This document shows positions 1 to 7,354 of a stretch of DNA of 64,000 nt, in pieces. The translations under genes and the position numbers were made by a program. The notes below the pieces were generated by a model that worked only from the letters and a program-made list of their open reading frames with translations, made no database searches and was not told the DNA's origin. Position 1 is the stretch's first letter, and every line of letters begins with the position of its first letter. This DNA comes from Herpetosiphonaceae bacterium (lineage in GTDB: Bacteria > Chloroflexota > Chloroflexia > Chloroflexales > Herpetosiphonaceae). The stretch is from assembly GCA_013538855.1 (NCBI GenBank), contig JABXJS010000182.1, forward strand, positions 1 through 64,000. The letters are read 5' to 3'.

Positions 1-48
1 CTGGGGTTTCTGGCCGCATGTTTCAATTGTCTGTTGCAGATCACCCAT
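1..48 (-). CDS. Start of an unidentified gene, cut by the window edge
   Basis: Only about 16 codons are visible (MGDLQQTIETCGQKPQ), too few to recognise a family. The reading is supported by a strong minus-strand promoter just upstream (-10 at 103-98) and by the same direction as the DUF881 genes that precede it. The ribosome binding site is weak, so the exact start is uncertain. Confidence 0.4.
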   Translation of the reverse strand, partial: MGDLQQTIETCGQKPQ

Positions 49-97
49 GGCACGCTCTCATTCCTTGATTTCGTGATTTGAACTAGCAACACTGGTT

Positions 98-126
98 ATT
101 ATAAGCGATAGGGAAAGGTTTGTCTA
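98..126 (-). promoter_or_regulatory. Sigma-70 type promoter overlapping the upstream stop codon
   Basis: On the minus strand TAGACA (126-121) and TATAAT (103-98) are separated by exactly 17 bases. The -35 box overlaps the TAG stop of the DUF881 gene ending at 124. Transcription would start near position 91 and serve the gene beginning at 48. Confidence 0.7.
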
Positions 127-801
127 GGGAGCGGGCTGGGCGTAGTGGAAGGTTGGTGGATTGGCAACACGTGGCGCGGTGAGGTCATCGCTTGGCTCGA
201 TGGAGATCGAGACGCCTTCGATCTCATTCCAGATGCGCAGCAAACCGCCGAGGCGATTGAGCGCGCCCATCAGTGTATTTTTATCGCCAAGTGCAGCTAC
301 GCGATAGGGTGGAGCTTGGGGCGTATCGTCGATCAGCAGCATACCGTTAACCTCCTCGATGGTGGTGTGGGCGGTGATGCGCTGATTATTGATGGCGACC
401 GCCTCGGCCCCGGCGTTGCGAATCTCATTGATCAGCGCCATCACATCGGCGGCGCGCAGTGCATAGTTGACAGTAATTAGCACGCCAGGGCCGTGAACTT
501 GGGCTGCGCCGGTCTGCACGCGCAGGCGGTTGAGGTCGTCAACAAGACGGTTGAGGTTGCTTGAGCCGTCGGCCTGGGTTTGGGCATAGACAGCGTTCTG
601 CTGCTGCAGCTGGCTAATCTCGCTTTCGAGGCGCGCATTTTCATCAATTAACTTAATGATCACAATGGATAGATCCTCGGTAGAAAGATTGCGCACATCG
701 CCAAGAATCGAGTCATAGGTGCGCAGCTGCGTGACGAGCGCAAAGCCCACCACCAGACAGATCAAGGTGAGCAGGCTCTGGCGCAGGGTGGTGCGAATCA
801 T
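124..801 (-). CDS. DUF881 family membrane-anchored protein (second of pair)
   Basis: This 225-residue protein has one N-terminal membrane segment (about residues 8-26). A predicted coiled coil (about 50-75, rich in Leu, Glu and Gln) and a compact DUF881 domain follow; the latter has the typical stretch GPGVLITVNYALR and the AINNQRI strand. DUF881 proteins of Firmicutes and Actinobacteria (YlxW/YlxX-like) sit near cell-division genes, but their role is unknown. It overlaps the first DUF881 gene by four bases, so the two are very probably translated together and may form a hetero-oligomer outside the membrane. No division gene is visible in the window. Confidence 0.85.
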   Translation of the reverse strand: MIRTTLRQSLLTLICLVVGFALVTQLRTYDSILGDVRNLSTEDLSIVIIKLIDENARLESEISQLQQQNAVYAQTQADGSSNLNRLVDDLNRLRVQTGAAQVHGPGVLITVNYALRAADVMALINEIRNAGAEAVAINNQRITAHTTIEEVNGMLLIDDTPQAPPYRVAALGDKNTLMGALNRLGGLLRIWNEIEGVSISIEPSDDLTAPRVANPPTFHYAQPAP

Positions 802-1547
802 CGGGGCACCTCAAGGGTTGAGTTGCTAATCGAGCCGGTGTAGGCAGGCACCTGCACCTGGTTTTTGCTCTTGACGCTCACGACAAGACCATAGTCGCGC
901 TGGCGATTCCACAGATCGGCCAACATATGCGAGGTGCTGACAGCGTCCTCGAGCTTTTGCGGATCGCCGATGGCGCGAATAGTAAACGGCGGGGCAAGAA
1001 ACTCTTGATTGACCATCACCGTGGATCCAACACAGTAGATCGAGGTCTGGTCGGTAACGCGCTGGTCATTAATCGCTATCGCTTCGGCATCGGCGTTCCA
1101 CAGCACGCCAACCAAGGTAACGAGCTGCTGCTGATGGATGATATAGCGGTTGGGGTCTTCGGCCTCATCAGGTGTGAGCGCGCTCGCGCTATCGTCGAGG
1201 GTGACCACAACGCCTGGCCCGCGCAAGGGCGTTAGGCCAGCGATGAGCTTCTGCTCATCAATTGACGAGCGGATCTCCTCCAAGTTGCTCTGATTCGAGG
1301 TGGCCTCGCGCTGCAAGGTTGCCTGCTCATCACGCAGCAGTGCGAGCTGCTGCTTGAGGGTTTGCTGGCGCGCGCGCAGATCGAGCACGCGCGACTCGCT
1401 CAGGTCGCTGGTCACATTACGAGAGGTAGCAACCACACGGCGGGCTGGGCCGACGCGCAGCGACAGGAGCAGGCCCACCAAAACACCACACACAATCAGT
1501 GGCATCGACGTAAACCAAGGACGAGCAGGAGTAGCAAGCAGGCGCAT
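798..1547 (-). CDS. DUF881 family membrane-anchored protein (first of pair)
   Basis: The 249-residue product repeats the layout of its downstream neighbour. It has a single N-terminal membrane helix (about residues 14-32), a Gln/Glu/Leu-rich coiled coil (about 58-90) and a DUF881 domain with GPGVVVTLDDS and AIAINDQRV. The two copies are clearly paralogous but diverged, which points to an old duplication with specialised subunits. The four-base overlap with the next gene indicates translational coupling. Its own function is not known from sequence. Confidence 0.85.
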   Translation of the reverse strand: MRLLATPARPWFTSMPLIVCGVLVGLLLSLRVGPARRVVATSRNVTSDLSESRVLDLRARQQTLKQQLALLRDEQATLQREATSNQSNLEEIRSSIDEQKLIAGLTPLRGPGVVVTLDDSASALTPDEAEDPNRYIIHQQQLVTLVGVLWNADAEAIAINDQRVTDQTSIYCVGSTVMVNQEFLAPPFTIRAIGDPQKLEDAVSTSHMLADLWNRQRDYGLVVSVKSKNQVQVPAYTGSISNSTLEVPR

Positions 1548-1572
1548 CCCAGAACCTCATCTTTTCTGTGCC

Positions 1573-2037
1573 TTAGGGAGCAACGCTGATTTTATATGCG
1601 CGGGAGTTATTCGACACAATCGTCTCGTTGGGTAGCGGGCGAACCTGAACTGTTAGCAGATAGGTAGCCGGAACAGCAGGCAGGGTATTGCGCGGCTCAA
1701 TGCGCACAACTTTGATCTCGCCGGGCAGCAGCTCTTTGATCGTTTGGGTGCCATCAAGCATATGTTTTTTGGATGCCTGGTCGTCAAGCTGCGCAGCGAC
1801 CGTGACATTATAGGCGGTCAAGGTGCCACGATTCTCGACTGCTGCCAGCACAGCATAGCTTGAGCTAACAGGTAAGCGATTGCCCTGCAAGGCCGGATCA
1901 AAGTCGACGCTAAACACCGCCAGGTCGTAGTCCGCTTTAGCTGGCGGCGGTGGTGGCAGTGGCTCTGGCTCAACTGCGATAGAGCCGCAGCCAGCGAGCG
2001 CCGAACCAAGCAGCAGCAAAACAAATAATCGTCGCAC
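1573..2037 (-). CDS. Lipoprotein with a CARDB-like Ig fold
   Basis: The 154-residue product starts at a GTG preceded by GGGAGG. It has a short signal peptide ending in a lipobox (LAGC, Cys about residue 17), then a proline-rich linker (PEPLPPPPP). About 110 residues of beta-rich sequence follow, with the CARDB-type pattern AVENRGTLTAYNVTV and LLPGEIKVVRIEP. CARDB-like domains are extracellular adhesion or spacer modules. It lies 25 bases upstream of the DUF881 pair in the same direction and may share their transcript. Confidence 0.7.
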   Translation of the reverse strand: MRRLFVLLLLGSALAGCGSIAVEPEPLPPPPPAKADYDLAVFSVDFDPALQGNRLPVSSSYAVLAAVENRGTLTAYNVTVAAQLDDQASKKHMLDGTQTIKELLPGEIKVVRIEPRNTLPAVPATYLLTVQVRPLPNETIVSNNSRAYKISVAP

Positions 2038-2094
2038 GGGAACCTCCCTAGTCCTACAGTTCGCACGCCAGTGTACGCCGAGGAGTAAACTATG

Positions 2095-2898
2095 TCAAGG
2101 CGACACCAGCGTGCCAAGCGGCAGAGGCAGCCCTTGCAACGCTGGCAGCAGCGCCTCGGGACCACAGATCACGATCTCCAGACCTGGAACAGCGGTGGCT
2201 AAACGCCACATGGACTCGACCTTGGCGCGCATGCCGCCAGTGACATCGACGCCGTGGGAGCCGCCGAGGGTCGCCAGCACAGCCGCGTAGTTGGCGCTGG
2301 TGATCAGCGGAATCGGCTCGGCGTTGGCTGCGCTACGTGGATCGGCAGTATAGACGGCCTGCTCGCCGACAAGGATGATGCGCTGCGGGTGCAGGTTGGT
2401 CGCCAGCGCGGCGAACATGCCCTCGGTGGAGATGATCGCACAGCCCTGCTGGGCATCAAGCACGACATCGCCGTAGACAACCGGAACAACACCGGCCTGC
2501 AGCAGGTCAGCCAGCGGCCGCCAGGCGAGCGTTTGAAGGCGGCCAGCAGCGGCTTGGGCCGAGGCCGAGGGCTGCATGCTCATAGCCGGGACATGGGCAG
2601 CGAGCAGGGTTGCAACAACCGCACGGCTAAGGCGGGCCATCGCATCGGCAACCTGCACGACGCCCCACCAGCTGGCGCTGTCAACAATCCCGGCGTGGGT
2701 TTGATAGCGCTCGGCCCAATAGTGGCCAAAAGAGCCGCCGCCGTGGCCGATGAGCAGCGGCTGCTCCGGCTGGAGCTGGCGAAACTCGGCCAGCTGGCGG
2801 GCGACGTGCTCGAGCGTGGGTGTGGCCAGCGACTCGGGGGCATTTTTATCGGTGAGCACAGAGCCGCCGAGCTTCACAAAAATTGGTGCGCTACTCAT
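2095..2898 (-). CDS. Isopentenyl phosphate kinase
   Basis: This 267-residue amino-acid-kinase-fold protein would phosphorylate isopentenyl phosphate to isopentenyl diphosphate with ATP, in the alternative (archaeal-type) branch of the mevalonate pathway. The N-terminal KLGGSVLTDK supplies the nucleotide-binding Lys and Gly loop. GHGGGSFGHYWA carries the His characteristic of isopentenyl phosphate kinases and absent from most relatives. Further down are STEGMFAALA and GVDVTGGMRAKV, the usual C-terminal ATP-site segment. Length fits the family. The start overlaps the end of the upstream zinc-ribbon gene by eight bases. IPKs are known from archaea, plants and a few Chloroflexota. No mevalonate gene is adjacent. 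Confidence 0.85.
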   Translation of the reverse strand: MSSAPIFVKLGGSVLTDKNAPESLATPTLEHVARQLAEFRQLQPEQPLLIGHGGGSFGHYWAERYQTHAGIVDSASWWGVVQVADAMARLSRAVVATLLAAHVPAMSMQPSASAQAAAGRLQTLAWRPLADLLQAGVVPVVYGDVVLDAQQGCAIISTEGMFAALATNLHPQRIILVGEQAVYTADPRSAANAEPIPLITSANYAAVLATLGGSHGVDVTGGMRAKVESMWRLATAVPGLEIVICGPEALLPALQGLPLPLGTLVSP

Positions 2899-3285
2899 CG
2901 CGGATGATCAAGTTCTCAACGACACGACGGCGCAGTGAGCCATCGGCGGCGAACTCTTCCCAGACACGCTGACGCAGATAGCCGCGGCGCGGCTGCGGCG
3001 GTGCGAGCGCTGTGGAGGCTGAGGCAGGTGGTGGAGCGGACTGGTTCGAGCGTGAGCGCAGCCAGCTCGAGCCTAGATCGATCGCGAGCGCTGTGATGCC
3101 CAGCGCCACCGAGCGGGCGGCGCGCGAGCGCAAGACAGGTGCTTGGCTAATGCGCTGAGCCAGGCCGTAGGCTGTATCTGGCGCGCGAGCGGAGCCGCAC
3201 CCTCCAGGGGTGCGCCGCACGCAGCACACTGCGCCGCCTCGAGCGGATTGCCCGCCTGACAATCCCGACAGATTCGTTCGACCAT
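2891..3285 (-). pseudogene. Small zinc-ribbon protein gene with an apparent frameshift
   Basis: The frame from the ATG at 3285 (Shine-Dalgarno GAGGTGAGCT) encodes a clear zinc ribbon, with CRDC and CAAC knuckles about 12 residues apart, then runs off into unlikely sequence. The expected continuation is in another frame: a hydrophobic segment (VALGITALAIDLG), a basic linker and a C-terminal RRRVVENLIIRDE, ending at 2891. The switch must lie at about 3130-3200 and is equivalent to the loss of one base. It is either a recent mutation or a sequence error. Intact, it would be a membrane-associated zinc-ribbon protein of about 130 residues, unknown in function, coupled to the kinase gene. Confidence 0.6.
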
Positions 3286-3302
3286 AGCTCACCTCACAAA
3301 CA

Positions 3303-3338
3303 ACTTAAGGCATAGACGCTAGCCGCTATGCCTTAAGT
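3303..3338 (-). terminator. Stem-loop between small genes
   Basis: A perfect 13-bp inverted repeat (ACTTAAGGCATAG and its complement) encloses a 10-base loop. On the minus strand it is followed by TGTTTGT, so it could end transcripts of the rsfS-YtxH-like genes. It also sits just ahead of the zinc-ribbon gene and may act as a partial terminator or a leader structure. Confidence 0.55.
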
Positions 3339-3367
3339 CAACGCATCCCTACTGGAGAGATGGAGCG

Positions 3368-3562
3368 TTATTGCAGAAACAGTTCGAAGTTTGGTTCTGA
3401 GTCGCGTCCGGAGAGCCGTTTCAGACCGCGGCTAATTGCCCGGACCGTATCCTCGCCCAGCCAGTACGCCAGCACCGAGCCGAGAACCAGACCTACAGCG
3501 CTGCCGGCAGCAGCACCCAAGGCAAACAGAACATAGTTATCGCGTTTAGTGTGTGAGTTCAT
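3368..3562 (-). CDS. YtxH-like small membrane protein
   Basis: A 64-residue protein with one glycine/alanine-rich membrane helix (LFALGAAAGSAVGLVLGSVL, residues 12-31) and a short amphipathic tail. This is the layout of YtxH/gas-vesicle-like small proteins, often linked to stress. The match is to the general pattern, not to a catalytic motif. It starts at an ATG after GAGGAACTCAAA and follows rsfS by about 35 bases in the same direction. Confidence 0.55.
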   Translation of the reverse strand: MNSHTKRDNYVLFALGAAAGSAVGLVLGSVLAYWLGEDTVRAISRGLKRLSGRDSEPNFELFLQ

Positions 3563-3598
3563 TTTGAGTTCCTCGGCATCGTCGTCGGTGACGAGTTG

Positions 3599-3943
3599 CT
3601 ACTGCACTACAACCACCGGATTTGCTTTTTGCCACAGCTTATCCAGTCGATAGAAAGCCCGCTGCTCTTCGCTGAAGACATGGACAATCACATCGCCGTA
3701 ATCGAGCAACACCCAACCAGTTTCAGGTGTGCCTTCGATCCGAACATCTGGCGCACCTTCTTTCGCCAGCTCATCGTCGATCTCCTTGACCACAGCGCGC
3801 AGCAAGCGCTCGTTGTTGGCGCTACACAGGACAAAGTAATCGGCGACCGATGACAACCCACGCAGATCAAGCATCACGATATCGGTTGCTTGTTTCGAAT
3901 CCGCCAGATCAACGGCACGGCGGGCAAGTGTTTGGGCTTCGAT
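3599..3943 (-). CDS. rsfS: Ribosome silencing factor RsfS
   Basis: RsfS binds ribosomal protein uL14 on the large subunit and blocks subunit joining when nutrients are short. The frame shows the family core: DIVMLDLRGLSSVADYFVL, then EGTPETGWVLLDYGDVIVH and VFSEEQRAFYRLDKLW. The usual N-terminal helix (EAQTLARRAVDLADSKQA) is also present in frame, but no ATG, GTG or TTG precedes it. The first standard start, GTG at 3877, would delete about 22 conserved residues. An ATC at 3943 lies seven bases after a GGGGG ribosome-binding stretch and gives a product of normal length (114 residues). The ATG at 3950 is one base out of frame. Either ATC is the start, or a base was lost or misread. Confidence 0.8.
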   Translation of the reverse strand: MEAQTLARRAVDLADSKQATDIVMLDLRGLSSVADYFVLCSANNERLLRAVVKEIDDELAKEGAPDVRIEGTPETGWVLLDYGDVIVHVFSEEQRAFYRLDKLWQKANPVVVVQ

Positions 3944-4019
3944 AGTGCATCCCCCTTTTATACAGCTTGAGTTATGTATACTGAATGCCGCTACTCTATA
4001 CTCTAGAGTGTACCATGAA

Positions 4020-5210
4020 TTAGATCAGTTGCATACGGCGGCCGACCGTCTCAAAGACGTTCAGAGCCTCCTCAAGATCGGTCTGCGAGTGCGTCGCGGT
4101 GACGATGGTGCGCACGCGGCCCTTATCGCGGGCCACGGTTGGGAAGGCGATACCTTGAGCGAACACGCCGGCCTTGAATAGCTCATCGGAGAACTGCATG
4201 GCCTTAGCACCCTCGCCGACGATCACCGGCGTGATCGGTGTCTCAGAGATGCCGGTATCGAAGCCGAGGCTGGTGAGACCAGCCTTGAACATACGTGCAT
4301 TTTCCCACAGCTGATCAATCAAGCGCTGGCCCTCGGCGCTGCGCAGGAGGTTGATGGCGGCGATGCAGGTGGCGGTGACAGCCGGCGGATGCGACGTGCT
4401 AAAGAGGAATGGACGTGCGCGATGCTCCATCAGCTGGCGCAGCTTGCTCACCGAGGCGACGTAGCCGCCGAGCGCCCCGACAGCCTTCGAGAGCGTGCCG
4501 ACGTGAATATCCCAGTTTTTAAGGCCAAAGTGGCTTGCGGTGCCACTGCCATGGGCACCGAGCACACCGGAGGCGTGGGCATCATCGACCATGGTGACTG
4601 CACCATAGTGCTGGGCCAGCTCGGCGATTCGTGGCAAGGGCGCGATATCGCCGTCCATGCTGAACACGCCGTCGGTGACGATGAGAATCGTGCGATAGTT
4701 GGCGTCTTTGACCTCCTCTAGCACGCGCTCGAGATCGTCCATGTCGCAGTGGGCATAGACGCGGCGGTCGGCCTTGGTGAGGCGAATACCGTCGATGATC
4801 GAGGCGTGGTTGAGCGAGTCGCTAATGACGAGATCGCCATCTTCCAAGACCGAGCCGAGCACAGCGGCGTTGGCGGTGAAGCCGGACTGGAGGACCAGGG
4901 CGGCCTCGGTGTGCTTAAAGTCGGCGAGCAGGCGCTCCAGCTCCTCGTGGATGGTCATGGTGCCGATGATCGTGCGGACAGCGCCAGAGCCAACGCCAAG
5001 GCGCTCGATCGCATCGATCGCGGCAGCCTTGAGCGCGGGGTGTGTCGCCAGACCCAGGTAGTTGTTCGAGGACAAGTTAATGACCTCGTGGCCATCGATC
5101 TTGGAGCGTGGTCCAGGCGGGCCTTGCAGCTCGCGGAGCGAACGGAACACACCCTGCGCGCGCAGCTCATCGAGGCGCGAGTCAAGATACTGTTCAAACG
5201 GAACCGGCAT
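4020..5210 (-). CDS. kbl: Glycine C-acetyltransferase (2-amino-3-ketobutyrate CoA ligase)
   Basis: This PLP enzyme of the alpha-oxoamine synthase family (396 residues) cleaves 2-amino-3-oxobutanoate with CoA into glycine and acetyl-CoA, the second step of threonine breakdown. Visible signatures are [14 protein letters not shown] near residue 45, the cofactor-ring contact [10 protein letters not shown], the cofactor Asp in [11 protein letters not shown], and the Schiff-base Lys in [12 protein letters not shown]. AdGGAGG Shine-Dalgarno site lies five bases from the ATG at 5210 and only two from the ATG at 5213, so 5210 is preferred. Threonine 3-dehydrogenase lies two genes upstream in the same unit, which separates this call from related synthases such as BioF. 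Confidence 0.9.
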   Translation of the reverse strand: MPVPFEQYLDSRLDELRAQGVFRSLRELQGPPGPRSKIDGHEVINLSSNNYLGLATHPALKAAAIDAIERLGVGSGAVRTIIGTMTIHEELERLLADFKHTEAALVLQSGFTANAAVLGSVLEDGDLVISDSLNHASIIDGIRLTKADRRVYAHCDMDDLERVLEEVKDANYRTILIVTDGVFSMDGDIAPLPRIAELAQHYGAVTMVDDAHASGVLGAHGSGTASHFGLKNWDIHVGTLSKAVGALGGYVASVSKLRQLMEHRARPFLFSTSHPPAVTATCIAAINLLRSAEGQRLIDQLWENARMFKAGLTSLGFDTGISETPITPVIVGEGAKAMQFSDELFKAGVFAQGIAFPTVARDKGRVRTIVTATHSQTDLEEALNVFETVGRRMQLI

Positions 5211-5249
5211 CATTGCCTCCTTGAAAACCGGCAGCCCGAGCCAGGGCTG

Positions 5250-5684
5250 CTACTTGCTAGCAATCACAGCGATGGTGCAGCGCGAAACACACACCAAGCG
5301 CTCCTGATCATCGGTGATACGAATATCCCACACCTGCGTATTGCGCCCGACGTGGATCGGCGTAGCGACGCCAGTGACAAAGCCAGAGCGCACAGAGCGA
5401 ATGTGATTCGCGTTGATCTCCAAGCCGACGGCCTGCTGGCTCTGCTGATCGATGTTGAGCCATGCGCCAAGCGAGGCCAGCGTCTCAGCCAGCACCACAG
5501 AGGCCCCACCGTGAAGCAGGCCAAAGGGCTGGTGGACGCGGCGCTCGACGCTCATGCGGGCGACCATGCGATCCTGGCGCACCTCGATCAACTCGATGCC
5601 CATCACATCGGGCAGGGTGCCTTGGATAAAGTCATTGTACTGCTGTAGGCTTGCGGGCGAAAACTCATTCAGATTATCAGCCAT
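5250..5684 (-). CDS. PaaI-type hotdog-fold thioesterase
   Basis: The 144-residue product has the PaaI/YdiI signature HQPFGLLHGGASVVLAET, including the HGG turn and the downstream acidic residue used to attack acyl-CoA thioesters. Start 5684 was chosen because it follows GGAGCAGGACA and lies just after the tdh stop; an upstream ATG at 5711 would overlap tdh. The gene sits between tdh and kbl in one transcription unit, so a CoA thioester linked to threonine breakdown is a reasonable substrate, though sequence alone does not show which. Confidence 0.8.
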   Translation of the reverse strand: MADNLNEFSPASLQQYNDFIQGTLPDVMGIELIEVRQDRMVARMSVERRVHQPFGLLHGGASVVLAETLASLGAWLNIDQQSQQAVGLEINANHIRSVRSGFVTGVATPIHVGRNTQVWDIRITDDQERLVCVSRCTIAVIASK

Positions 5685-5697
5685 TGTCCTGCTCCAG

Positions 5698-6762
5698 CTA
5701 CCAAGCGCCATCGAGGCCGTGCGGGTACAAGGCCACCTTGGCGGCCTCGCCCTTGAGCATTAACTCGAAGGCGGTCTCGAACTCCTCCAGCGGCAGATGG
5801 TGGGTAATAATCGGGCGCAGATCGACCTTGCCCGTGGCGACGAACGCGCGGGTTTGGTACCAGGTCTCGAACATCTTGCGGCCAGAGACGCCGTAGACCG
5901 TTGCGCCTTTAAAGACGATATGGTTGGCCAGATCGAAGTCGGGCAAGCCATTCGGCGGCAGGCCCAGCAGCGAGGCAAAGCCACCGTAGCGCAGCGCGCG
6001 GAAGCCCTGGTCGATGGCGCTTGGATGGCCGGACATCTCCAGCAGCACATCGACGCCTTCGCCATCGGTGACATCCAAAATCGAGCGCACGACATCCTCC
6101 TGGGAGTTGAGCGGGTGGGTCGCGCCCATGGTGCGCGCTAGCTCCAGGCGGTTGGGGTTGACATCGGTCGCAAAGATGTGGTGTGCGCCGGCAGCGTGGG
6201 CAATGCCAATCGCAAACAGCCCAATTGGGCCACAGCCAGTGACAAGCACATTGCGGGTGGTCAGGTTGGTGGCCATGGCGGTGTGCACAGCGTTGCCGAA
6301 TGGCTCCTGGGCAGCGGCCAGCGCTGGCGGAAGCGCAGGATCATTCTTCCAGACATTGCTGGCGGGCACAGCGATATACTCGGCAAAGCAGCCAGAGCGA
6401 TCTACGCCGATGATCTCGACATTGCGGCAGATATGCGACGCGCCGGTGCGGCACTGATAGCAGTAGCCACACACAATATGCGTCTCGGCGGATACATAAT
6501 CGCCGACCTGGACAGTGGTGACATCGGAGCCGACCTCGACGACCTCACCGGCCAGCTCGTGGCCGAAGACCATCGGCGGACGAATGCGACTCTGTGCCCA
6601 GGGGTCCCACTTATAAATATGCAGATCGGTGCCACAGATGGTTGTGGCGCGAATACGGATCAAGACCTCGTTGCGGGCGGGCTGGGGCATAGGCACCTCG
6701 GCGAGCACCGCACCAGGTGCCGCAGCGGCCTTCATCACGCCCCGCATTAACTTCCTACTCAC
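5698..6762 (-). CDS. tdh: L-threonine 3-dehydrogenase
   Basis: This zinc-dependent medium-chain dehydrogenase (354 residues) oxidises L-threonine to 2-amino-3-oxobutanoate using NAD+. It shows the catalytic zinc Cys in TTICGTDLHIYKWD, typical of Tdh, and GHELAGEVVEVG. The structural zinc cluster (CGYCYQCRTGASHIC), AAQEPFGNAVHTA and the NAD-binding GCGPIGLFAIGIA are also present. It starts at GTG, overlaps the end of cvpA by four bases, and is preceded by GAGGAGG. The product is unstable and is passed to Kbl, encoded two genes downstream. Confidence 0.92.
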   Translation of the reverse strand: MSRKLMRGVMKAAAAPGAVLAEVPMPQPARNEVLIRIRATTICGTDLHIYKWDPWAQSRIRPPMVFGHELAGEVVEVGSDVTTVQVGDYVSAETHIVCGYCYQCRTGASHICRNVEIIGVDRSGCFAEYIAVPASNVWKNDPALPPALAAAQEPFGNAVHTAMATNLTTRNVLVTGCGPIGLFAIGIAHAAGAHHIFATDVNPNRLELARTMGATHPLNSQEDVVRSILDVTDGEGVDVLLEMSGHPSAIDQGFRALRYGGFASLLGLPPNGLPDFDLANHIVFKGATVYGVSGRKMFETWYQTRAFVATGKVDLRPIITHHLPLEEFETAFELMLKGEAAKVALYPHGLDGAW

Positions 6763-7313
6763 GGCAATGGCCTCCTCGTTGAAGCCGTAACAAGGGGCTG
6801 GCGAACATCAGCCCCAAACATCAACGTATTGGGTAAACGAAATCGCTCGGGCAGCAGCGGCAGGCACCAGAGCACTGGTCGGCCCCACCATGCGGCAAAG
6901 CGCGAGCCTGCCACCTGGGAAGACAGCCCAGCGGCAGGAAAGGCGGTAAGCAGCGCCAGCAGCACAGCGACAACCAGCGCGCTCTGCAGCAGGCCCAGCA
7001 GGCCGCCGAGCACATGGTCGAGCCAGCCAAGAAACAGCAGGCCCACAAACAGGCGCAGGAGTGTCGCCACCACGCTGACGATCACGCTCACCACAGTAAA
7101 CACTAGTATAAACGCGACAACGTTCAGCATATCAGGTGCCGTCGGCGCAACAGCGGCCAGGAGATCGGCGATCAGCGGGTAGGTGCGTCCGGCAATGGAG
7201 GCCGCAGCAACCACGCCGATAATGGAGAGCACCTGGCGGATCAAGCCCCAGTATACCCCAAGCAGCGCGCCCGACCCGAGCAGCACAAGAATAATGATAT
7301 CAAGGGTATTCAT
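6759..7313 (-). CDS. CvpA family membrane protein
   Basis: A 184-residue protein with about four membrane helices and the CvpA opening LDIIILVLLGSGALLGVYWGLIRQ, followed by FLGWLDHVLGGLLGLLQSA, which carries the conserved family pattern. CvpA proteins affect colicin V production and envelope stress tolerance; their biochemical role is unclear. It is the first gene of the tdh-thioesterase-kbl unit. Its own promoter (-10 at 7332-7327) and GGAGG site lie immediately upstream. Why it should be co-expressed with threonine catabolism is not evident. Confidence 0.8.
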   Translation of the reverse strand: MNTLDIIILVLLGSGALLGVYWGLIRQVLSIIGVVAAASIAGRTYPLIADLLAAVAPTAPDMLNVVAFILVFTVVSVIVSVVATLLRLFVGLLFLGWLDHVLGGLLGLLQSALVVAVLLALLTAFPAAGLSSQVAGSRFAAWWGRPVLWCLPLLPERFRLPNTLMFGADVRQPLVTASTRRPLP

Positions 7314-7326
7314 CGCACCTCCGCCG

Positions 7327-7332
7327 ATTATA
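7327..7332 (-). promoter_or_regulatory. -10 element for the cvpA-tdh-kbl unit
   Basis: The minus strand reads TATAATCGGCG here, 14 bases before the cvpA ATG, with GGAGG between them. No good -35 box stands 17 bases upstream. The same TATAATCGGCG occurs at two other probable promoters in the window (8964 and 55925). Confidence 0.5.
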
Positions 7333-7354
7333 CTGGAAACCGCCCACGCTGGGG

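Noticed and set aside
2891-3292. The 133-codon frame from 3292 as the real zinc-ribbon product
   Set aside because: Its first 40 residues are the zinc ribbon read out of frame and have no CxxC knuckles. The start at 3285 has the better ribosome binding site.
3990-4018. Operator or promoter at the ACTCTAGAGT palindrome upstream of rsfS
   Set aside because: The 10-bp palindrome is short, several overlapping TATA-like boxes occur here, and none has a convincing -35 partner.
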